This document shows positions 1 to 4,343 of a DNA stretch of 6,605 nucleotides, piece by piece. Source of the DNA: Candidatus Intestinimonas stercorigallinarum (GTDB lineage: Bacteria; Bacillota; Clostridia; Oscillospirales; Oscillospiraceae). The notes beneath the pieces are model-generated. The model saw only the letters and a program-made list of their open reading frames with translations, was not told the origin of the DNA and did no database searches. Location of the stretch: the NCBI GenBank assembly GCA_019115345.1, contig DXDV01000139.1, positions 1 to 6,605 on the forward strand, given 5' to 3'. A program made the position numbers and the translations under genes. Every line of letters starts with the position of its first letter. Position 1 is the stretch's first letter.

Positions 1-27
1 TGTCCCTATTGCGGGGGCAAATTATAA
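1..27 (+). CDS. C-terminal tail of an upstream gene ending in a Cys-x-x-Cys knuckle (partial)
   Basis: Frame 1 reads CPYCGGKL followed by TAA at 25-27, so the window opens inside the last codons of another + strand gene. A CPYCG knuckle close to the C-terminus is typical of half of a zinc ribbon; the other cysteine pair would lie upstream, outside the window. The stop lies 18 bases before the ftsY ATG, and the ftsY ribosome-binding site sits in between, which fits a shared operon. Only eight residues are visible, so the protein cannot be named. SMC, often found upstream of ftsY, does not usually end this way. The reading could also be chance. Confidence 0.45.
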   Translation, partial: CPYCGGKL

Positions 28-45
28 AGCAAGAGGAAGAAGTAT

Positions 46-912
46 ATGGGGTTTTTTGACAAGATCAAAAAGCTGAACATCTTTGCGGGCTTTTCCGCCA
101 TCGACGACGACTTCTACGACGAGCTGGAGGAGAAGCTCATCCTGTCCGACATGGGAATGGACACCACCCTCAAGGCGGTGGAGGAGCTCAAGAGCCGGGT
201 GAAGAGCGAGAAGCTCAAGGACAAGGAGGAGGTGCGGGACTGCCTGCGCCGGGTGCTCCAGGACATGCTGGCGGTGGGGGAAGCGGGCCTGGACCTCTCC
301 ACCCGCCCCTCGGTGATCCTCTTCATCGGGGTCAACGGCGTGGGCAAGACCACCACCATCGGCAAGCTGGCCGCCGCCCTGAAGGCCCAGGGGAAGAAGG
401 TCCTCCTCTGCGCCGGGGACACCTTCCGGGCCGCCGCCGCCGACCAGCTCACCATCTGGTCCCAGCGGGCGGGGGTGGAGATCGTCAAGCAGCACGAGGG
501 GGCCGACCCCGCCTCGGTGGTCTTTGACGCGGTGAGCGCCGCCAAGGCCCGGAACAGCGACGTCATCCTGGTGGACACCGCCGGACGGCTCCACAACAAA
601 CAGAACCTGATGAACGAGCTGAGCAAGATCTCCCGCATCATCGACCGGGAGCTCCCCGGCTGCGCCAAGGAGACCCTGCTGGTGCTGGACGCCACCACCG
701 GCCAGAACGGCCTCATCCAGGCCAGACAGTTCCGGGAGGCCGCCGGGGTCACCGGCATCGTCCTCACCAAGCTGGACGGCACCGCCAAGGGCGGCATCAC
801 CGTGGCCATTGCCGACACCCTTCAGATCCCCGTGAAGTACGTGGGCCTGGGGGAGGGCATCGAGGATCTGCGCCCCTTCGACGCCGAGGGCTTTACCGAG
901 GCGCTGGTGTGA
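46..912 (+). CDS. ftsY: Signal recognition particle receptor FtsY (NG-domain form)
   Basis: FtsY is the membrane-associated GTPase that receives the SRP (Ffh)-ribosome complex and passes nascent membrane proteins to the SecYEG translocon. The 288-residue protein has all SRP-GTPase motifs: P-loop GVNGVGKT at 95-102, DTFRAAA at 125-131, DTAGR at 177-181, DATTGQN at 215-221, TKLDGTAKGG at 241-250, and the closing GLGEGIEDLRPF at 267-278. Residues 1-90 form the helical N domain. There is no long acidic A domain; the protein starts with MGFFDKIKKL, an amphipathic lipid-binding helix as in other short Gram-positive FtsY proteins. The ATG at 46 is preceded by GAGGAAG at 33-39. It follows a partial upstream gene closely and is 50 bp from rph, consistent with cotranscription. 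Ffh or FlhF are alternatives, but Ffh would carry a methionine-rich M domain and the motif set here matches FtsY. Confidence 0.97.
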   Translation: MGFFDKIKKLNIFAGFSAIDDDFYDELEEKLILSDMGMDTTLKAVEELKSRVKSEKLKDKEEVRDCLRRVLQDMLAVGEAGLDLSTRPSVILFIGVNGVGKTTTIGKLAAALKAQGKKVLLCAGDTFRAAAADQLTIWSQRAGVEIVKQHEGADPASVVFDAVSAAKARNSDVILVDTAGRLHNKQNLMNELSKISRIIDRELPGCAKETLLVLDATTGQNGLIQARQFREAAGVTGIVLTKLDGTAKGGITVAIADTLQIPVKYVGLGEGIEDLRPFDAEGFTEALV

Positions 913-962
913 TCCATCCCACAACGACGGCCGCAGGGCCTTGATTTTGGAGGAATCGAAAT

Positions 963-1679
963 ATGGAAAGGATCGACGGACGGGCTTGGGACCAGCTCCG
1001 GCCCATGGAGATCGTCCCCGGCTTCAACCAATTCGCGGAGGGCTCCTGCCTCATCCGCTGCGGCAACACCATGGTGCTGTGCACCGCCTCGGTGGAGGAA
1101 AAGACCCCGCCCCACGTCCCCGAGGGGGAGGGCTGGGTCACTGCCGAGTACTCCATGCTGCCCCGGGCCAACCGGGAGCGGAGCAAACGGGACATTTCTA
1201 AGCTGAAGCTCTCCCCCCGGTCGGCGGAGATCCAGCGCCTGGTGGGCCGTGCCCTCCGGGCGGCGGTGGACATGAAGAAGCTGGGGGAGCGCACCATCAC
1301 CATCGACTGCGACGTGCTCCAGGGGGACGGCGGCACCCGCACCGCCAGCGTCACCGGCGGCTTTGTGGCCCTCTCCTACGCGCTCCACAGCCTGGTGGAG
1401 CGGGGGGTGCTCTCCGAGATGCCCCTGACCACCTGCGTGGCGGCCATCTCCGCCGGCATCGTGGACGACCAGCCGCTGCTGGACCTGTGCTACGAGGAGG
1501 ACTCCGCCGCCCAGGTGGACCTCAACTGCGTCATGACCGGCGAGGGGGAGATCGTGGAGCTCCAGGGCACCGGCGAGGGCCGGGCCTTCACCATCGAGGA
1601 GCAGCGGAAGCTGGTGGACCTGTGCGCCAAGGGCATCCGGGAGGTCCAGGCCATCCAGCGGGCCGCACTGGGAGGTTGA
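963..1679 (+). CDS. rph: Ribonuclease PH
   Basis: RNase PH is a phosphate-dependent 3'-5' exoribonuclease that trims the 3' ends of tRNA precursors and contributes to rRNA turnover; family members assemble as hexameric rings. The 238-residue length is normal. Visible family motifs are DGR at 5-7, GWVTAEYSMLPRA at 57-69, R86 in SPRS, the phosphate-binding DGGTRTAS at 122-129 with R126, CVAAISAGI at 158-166, and YEEDS at 177-181 with D180 and D186 as likely metal ligands, followed by IVELQGTGEG at 197-206. The ATG at 963 is supported by GGAGGAA at 949-955. The gene is followed after only three bases by rdgB, a pairing also found in Bacillus (rph-ysnA), so the two are very probably cotranscribed. 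No key residue appears to be missing. Confidence 0.97.
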   Translation: MERIDGRAWDQLRPMEIVPGFNQFAEGSCLIRCGNTMVLCTASVEEKTPPHVPEGEGWVTAEYSMLPRANRERSKRDISKLKLSPRSAEIQRLVGRALRAAVDMKKLGERTITIDCDVLQGDGGTRTASVTGGFVALSYALHSLVERGVLSEMPLTTCVAAISAGIVDDQPLLDLCYEEDSAAQVDLNCVMTGEGEIVELQGTGEGRAFTIEEQRKLVDLCAKGIREVQAIQRAALGG

Positions 1680-1682
1680 GCC

Positions 1683-2282
1683 ATGAAGGTCGTGCTTGCC
1701 AGCAAGAACCAGCACAAGCTGGTGGAGATGCGGGACATCCTCTCCGCCCAGGGGGTGGAGGTGGTCCTGGAGCCCGACGTGGGCGTGGATGTGGACGTGG
1801 AGGAGACGGGGACCACCTTTGAGGAGAACTCCCTCCTGAAGGCCAGGGCGGTGATGGAGGCCAGCGGCCTCCCCGCCATCGCCGACGACTCCGGCCTCTC
1901 GGTGGACGCCCTGGGCGGCGCTCCCGGCGTTTACTCCGCCCGGTACGGCGGGGAGGGCCTGGACGATGCGGGCCGGTACCGGCTGCTGCTGGAAAACATG
2001 AGGGGCCAGCTGGACCGGAAGTGCAAATTCGTCTCGGTCATCACCCTGTGTATGCCCAACGGGGACGTGATCTCCGCCCGGGGGGAGTGCCCCGGCACCC
2101 TGGCCTACGCCCCCCAGGGGGAGAACGGCTTCGGCTACGACCCCATCTTCTTCGTGCCGGAGAAGAAAAAGACCTTCGCTCAGCTCAGCTCCGAGGAGAA
2201 AAACGCCATCTCCCACCGGGGAAACGCCCTGAAGCTCTTTCAGCGGAAGCTGGCCGGCTACCTGTCCGGCCAGAGCCAATAA
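1683..2282 (+). CDS. rdgB: XTP/dITP pyrophosphatase (RdgB/HAM1 family)
   Basis: This enzyme hydrolyses non-canonical purine triphosphates (XTP, ITP, dITP) to monophosphates plus pyrophosphate, keeping deaminated bases out of DNA and RNA. The 199-residue protein shows the complete HAM1 signature: ASKNQHKLVE at 6-15, TFEENS at 45-50 with its metal-binding glutamates, ADDSGL at 67-72 with the catalytic D69, GVYSARY at 82-88, FGYDPIF at 150-156 and SHRGNAL at 177-183. The ATG at 1683 lies three bases beyond the rph stop. Its ribosome-binding site GGGAGG (1670-1675) is embedded in the last codons of rph, suggesting translational coupling. It is followed by yhbY 19 bp downstream. The Bacillus name is ysnA. 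No anomalies were seen. Confidence 0.96.
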   Translation: MKVVLASKNQHKLVEMRDILSAQGVEVVLEPDVGVDVDVEETGTTFEENSLLKARAVMEASGLPAIADDSGLSVDALGGAPGVYSARYGGEGLDDAGRYRLLLENMRGQLDRKCKFVSVITLCMPNGDVISARGECPGTLAYAPQGENGFGYDPIFFVPEKKKTFAQLSSEEKNAISHRGNALKLFQRKLAGYLSGQSQ

Positions 2283-2301
2283 TAAAAATAAAGGAGAAAC
2301 T

Positions 2302-2619
2302 ATGGATCTGACAAGCAAGCAGCGGGCCCAGCTTCGGGGCCTGGCCAATTCCATCGACACCATTCTGCACGTGGGCAAGGACGGCCTGGGGGACAACCTC
2401 ATCAAGCAGGCCGACGACGCCCTGGAGGCCCGGGAGCTCATCAAGGGCAGGGTGCTGGAGAACTCCATGCTCACCGCCCGGGAGGCCGCCGAGGCCCTGG
2501 CCCAGGCCACCCGCAGCGAGGTGGTCCAGGTCATCGGAACAAAATTCGTGCTCTATCGTCAAAGTCACAATAAGGACAAAAAGGATCGGATCGTTCTGGT
2601 GAAGGACAAGCGCGGCTGA
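2302..2619 (+). CDS. yhbY: Ribosome assembly RNA-binding protein YhbY (CRM domain)
   Basis: YhbY (YqeI in Bacillus) is a small single-CRM-domain protein associated with assembly of the large ribosomal subunit. The 105-residue product begins LTSKQRAQLRGLA, carries the GxxG RNA-binding loop GKDG at 25-28, the helix segment ARELIKGRVLENS at 43-55, and the closing strand VVQVIGTKFVLYR at 74-86. The ATG at 2302 follows AAGGAG at 2291-2296. The oddity is the 3' end. Codons 80-105 are repeated at 2753-2836 with only silent differences plus one extra codon. The last codons in use here (after about base 2580) have a more AT-ending style (AAA, GAT, GTT) than the genome norm. The present gene end may therefore be a donor-derived replacement of an original ending in KRQG. 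The protein still looks intact and functional. The usual next gene, nadD, is unusually distant (323 bp). Confidence 0.95.
   Translation: MDLTSKQRAQLRGLANSIDTILHVGKDGLGDNLIKQADDALEARELIKGRVLENSMLTAREAAEALAQATRSEVVQVIGTKFVLYRQSHNKDKKDRIVLVKDKRG
2554..2579 (+). repeat. 26-bp direct repeat, copy 1 (inside yhbY, codons 85-93)
   Basis: This is the left copy of a 26-bp perfect direct repeat whose partner lies at 2768-2793, offset by exactly 214 bp. It encodes YRQSHNKD plus two bases. Its codons (CGT, CAA, AGT, AAT) are uncommon among the GC-ending neighbours. Sequence identity is perfect inside this tract, while third-position differences appear immediately on both sides. That is the pattern expected of a recombination crossover or attachment core. 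Confidence 0.85.
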
Positions 2620-2763
2620 CGAATTTTGTTCCCCGCCGCATCTGCGGCGTGCAAGCAGTCCTGCGGACTGCTTGGCGCAAAGCGGGATTTACTCCCGCCG
2701 CGCAGGTGAAGTGACAAAGGGGGTCCCCACAGGGCTTTGCCCTGTGGGGGAGACAAAGTTCGT
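2619..2763. mobile_element. Small palindrome-rich insert with imperfect terminal inverted repeats (MITE/REP-like)
   Basis: The segment starts on the last base of the yhbY stop codon with ACGAATTTTGTTCCCC (2619-2634) and ends with GGGGAGACAAAGTTCGT (2747-2763). These are inverted repeats of each other apart from one mismatch and one extra base. Between them are perfect hairpins: 2635-2640 with 2643-2648, 2652-2661 with 2665-2674 (10 bp, 3-base loop), 2682-2687 with 2693-2698, and 2725-2735 with 2739-2749 (11 bp, TTT loop). No coding frame of credible composition was found. Dense palindromes plus inverted termini suggest a non-autonomous repeat element. It sits between two copies of the yhbY 3' end and separates yhbY from nadD. 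Alternatively it is only the core of a longer insert reaching the 26-bp direct repeats (about 2554-2793). Element identity is inferred; the repeats are directly visible. Confidence 0.55.
2725..2749. repeat. Perfect 11-bp hairpin with TTT loop inside the insert
   Basis: CCCCACAGGGC at 2725-2735 pairs perfectly with 2739-2749 around a TTT loop. It is the strongest stem in the insert and would form in RNA reading through from yhbY toward nadD. Neither side carries a T tract, so it is not a canonical intrinsic terminator. It could stabilise an mRNA 3' end or act as a REP-type palindrome. Confidence 0.7.
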
Positions 2764-2836
2764 ATTATATCGTCAAAGTCACAATAAGGACAAGAAGGAC
2801 CGGATCGTGCTGGTGAAGGACAAGCGGCAGGGCTGA
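2753..2836 (+). pseudogene. yhbY: Detached second copy of the yhbY 3' end (codons 80 to stop)
   Basis: Read from ACA at 2753, the frame gives TKFVLYRQSHNKDKKDRIVLVKDKRQG followed by TGA at 2834-2836. It matches the last 26 residues of YhbY exactly, apart from one inserted Gln before the final Gly. Against 2539-2619, seven codons differ by eight substitutions and every one is silent; the only other change is the in-frame CAG. A dead duplicate would gather amino-acid changes, so the two copies most likely diverged as working genes in different lineages and were then brought together. No start codon or ribosome-binding site precedes it, so it should not be expressed as a protein by itself. Codons downstream of the 26-bp core are GC-ending like the rest of the genome, so this may be the original chromosomal gene end. 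Confidence 0.85.
2768..2793 (+). repeat. 26-bp direct repeat, copy 2 (in the detached yhbY end)
   Basis: This is an exact match to 2554-2579. Together the two copies bracket a 214-bp repeat unit containing the palindromic insert. If a site-specific or homologous crossover occurred, it took place within this tract, and a recombination between the two copies would restore a single intact yhbY. Confidence 0.85.
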
Positions 2837-2942
2837 CCGTTACCCTGGCGAAGCCCTCCGGAAAAACCAGGTTCCGGCCTGGCGTGAGGAACCATACAGC
2901 GGCGTCTTGGAAGAACAGTCGAGGAAAGAGGAGTGTTCTCAT
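2837..2942 (+). other. Leader region before nadD/yqeK
   Basis: This 106-bp stretch lies between the detached yhbY end and the nadD start. It has a small dyad, GGTTCC at 2870-2875 with GGAACC at 2888-2893, nested with CCAGG/CCTGG at 2867-2871 and 2878-2882. It ends in the ribosome-binding site AAAGAGGAG at 2925-2933. I see no convincing promoter. It probably represents the original yhbY-nadD intergenic DNA. Confidence 0.4.
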
Positions 2943-4157
2943 ATGAAGATCGGCGTGTACGGCGGAACCTTTGACCCGCCCCATCTGGGGCACATGGAGG
3001 CGGCCCGGGCGGCGGCCGCCCTGCTGGAGCTGGACAAGATCCTCTTTGTGCCGGCGGCCGTCCCGCCCCACAAGGACCTGCCCCCGGAGGCGGTGCCGGC
3101 GGAAGACCGGCTGGCCATGACCGCATTGATGGCCGACGGCCTCTGCCTGGAGGCGGGGCGGCCCGGTCTGGCCCAGGCCGACGGCCTGGAGCTCTCCCGG
3201 CAGGGCAAGAGCTACACGGCGGATACCCTGGAGGAGCTGCGGCGGCGCTATCCGGAGGACGAGCTGTGGCTCCTCATGGGGACGGATATGTTCCTCACCC
3301 TGCAAAACTGGCGGGAGCCGGAGAAGATCACCGCCCTGGCGGGCATCGCCGCCTTTGCCCGGCGGGAATCGGATGCCGGGGGGCTGCTCCGGACCCAGGG
3401 GGATCACCTGCGGGAGCGCTTCGGCGCCAGGGTGGCGGTGGTGGAGCTGCCCCAGATCATGGAACTCTCCTCCACCCAGGTCCGGGCCATGCTGGAGAAG
3501 GACCGGGCGGCGGCCAGAGAGCGCCTCTGGTGCCAGGTCTACGGCTATATCCTGCTCCACGGCCTCTACGGCGGCGGCGTGGACCTCAAGCACCTGGACG
3601 ACGACGACCTCCGCTGCGCCTCCCTCTCCATGGTGAAGGCCAAGCGCATCCCCCACATCAAGGGCTGCGAGGAGGAGGCGGTGCGTCTGGCGGAGCGCTG
3701 GGGGGCCGACCCCCATCTGGCCCGCCGGGCGGGCATCCTCCACGACTGCACCAAGTACCTGGAGCTGGACGAGCAGCTGGCCCTGTGTGAGAAATACCAC
3801 GTCCCGCTGGACGAGCTGGAGCGGGTGGCGGTGAAGCTCCTCCACGCCAAGACCGGCGCCGCCATCGCCCGGCACGTCTTTGGCGAGCCGGAGGCGGTGT
3901 GCGACGCCATCTACTGGCACACCACCGGCAAGGCCGATATGAACCTGCTGTCCAAGGTCCTCTACCTGGCCGACTACATCGAGCCCTCCCGGGAGGACTT
4001 CGACGGCCTGGCGGAGCTGCGGCGGCTGGCCTATACCGACCTGGACAAGGCCCTTCTTCTGGGCTGCGAGCTGACCATCGCGGACATGGAGGAGCGGGGC
4101 GTCCCCGTGCACAGCAACACCCTCCAGGCGAGAAATTATCTGAGAGGACGGGCCTGA
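2943..4157 (+). CDS. nadD-yqeK: Fused nicotinate-nucleotide adenylyltransferase / YqeK-type HD Ap4A hydrolase
   Basis: This 404-residue protein joins two enzymes that are separate adjacent genes (yqeJ, yqeK) in Bacillus. Residues 1 to about 205 are NadD, which adenylates nicotinate mononucleotide to deamido-NAD. They show GGTFDPPHLGH at 7-17, FVPAAVPPHK at 35-44, KSYTADTLEELR at 89-100, LMGTDMF at 111-117 and the ELSSTQVR motif at 174-181. After a linker (about 206-233), residues 234-404 form an HD domain of the YqeK family. It has H238, H267-D268 in AGILHDCTK, H301, H326 in YWHTTG and the signature ADYIEPSR at 343-350. YqeK proteins are symmetrical Ap4A hydrolases yielding ADP. The ATG at 2943 is preferred over the in-frame TTG at 2907 because AAAGAGGAG at 2925-2933 is well placed and MKIGVYGGTFDP is the usual NadD start. 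Both active sites look complete, and no frameshift or stop separates the halves. Confidence 0.94.
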   Translation: MKIGVYGGTFDPPHLGHMEAARAAAALLELDKILFVPAAVPPHKDLPPEAVPAEDRLAMTALMADGLCLEAGRPGLAQADGLELSRQGKSYTADTLEELRRRYPEDELWLLMGTDMFLTLQNWREPEKITALAGIAAFARRESDAGGLLRTQGDHLRERFGARVAVVELPQIMELSSTQVRAMLEKDRAAARERLWCQVYGYILLHGLYGGGVDLKHLDDDDLRCASLSMVKAKRIPHIKGCEEEAVRLAERWGADPHLARRAGILHDCTKYLELDEQLALCEKYHVPLDELERVAVKLLHAKTGAAIARHVFGEPEAVCDAIYWHTTGKADMNLLSKVLYLADYIEPSREDFDGLAELRRLAYTDLDKALLLGCELTIADMEERGVPVHSNTLQARNYLRGRA

Positions 4158-4237
4158 TGGACCCGGAGAAGGAAACGGGCGGAAGGCGTGGGCATCTCCG
4201 GCTTCCCCCGCCGGGAAGGCTGGAACAGACGGCCTGA
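4157..4237 (+). CDS. Possible 26-codon small ORF overlapping the nadD-yqeK stop
   Basis: An ATG at 4157 overlaps the TGA of nadD-yqeK (TGATG) and opens a 26-residue frame beginning MDPEKE and ending at TGA 4235-4237. AGGACG at 4145-4150 could serve as a ribosome-binding site. The start context and first residues resemble those of the LCP gene 187 bp downstream: AGGACG, six bases, ATG, MTPEKE. The predicted peptide is Arg/Pro/Gly-rich, as expected of chance frames in GC-rich DNA, and no known family is recognised. It may be a coupled small peptide, a decayed copy of the LCP gene start, or noise. Confidence 0.2.
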   Translation: MDPEKETGGRRGHLRLPPPGRLEQTA

Positions 4238-4241
4238 GTAG

Positions 4242-4270
4242 TTGCGTTTTTCTGGAAAATGTGATATGGT
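4242..4270 (+). promoter_or_regulatory. Possible extended -10 promoter for the LCP gene
   Basis: TTGCGT at 4242-4247 and TATGGT at 4265-4270 are separated by 17 bases, and TGA at 4262-4264 supplies the TGn of an extended -10. The local sequence is clearly AT-richer than its surroundings. Transcription would start near 4277, about 67 bases before the LCP ATG. The hexamers are weak individually, so this is a moderate prediction; LCP and rsfS could also be read from upstream. Confidence 0.4.
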
Positions 4271-4292
4271 ACAGGGCGTATTCCAGAAAACG
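4245..4292. promoter_or_regulatory. Inverted repeat spanning the predicted LCP promoter
   Basis: CGTTTTTCTGGAA at 4245-4257 is complementary to TTCCAGAAAACG at 4281-4292 apart from one extra T. The two arms flank a 23-base centre that contains the predicted -10 element. The left arm overlaps the -35 hexamer and lies upstream of the expected start site, so it is more likely a protein-binding dyad than an RNA hairpin. No specific regulator can be named. Confidence 0.4.
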
Positions 4293-4343
4293 AGCCCCAT
4301 TTTGACCGGGCGAGATCACTCATCTCCTGAAAGGACGAAGCAC

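Noticed and set aside
929..940. GGCC-loop-GGCC hairpin between ftsY and rph as a terminator
   Set aside because: It has only four base pairs and no proper T tract; the genes are probably cotranscribed.
822..2534. Long reverse-strand open frame of 570 codons
   Set aside because: It lies opposite rph, rdgB and yhbY, which have full family motifs. Its His/Leu/Gly/Val-rich composition is that of an antisense shadow in GC-rich DNA.
2725..2757. Strong hairpin in the insert as a rho-independent terminator
   Set aside because: It is followed by AGACAAAG on the + strand and preceded by sequence giving no T run on the other strand.
2907..2942. TTG start at 2907 for nadD-yqeK
   Set aside because: The ribosome-binding site at 2925-2933 serves the ATG at 2943, which gives the conserved NadD N-terminus.
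2565..4319. Reverse-strand open frame of 584 codons opposite nadD-yqeK
   Set aside because: No domain is recognisable, the composition is low-complexity, and it runs antisense through two complete enzyme domains.
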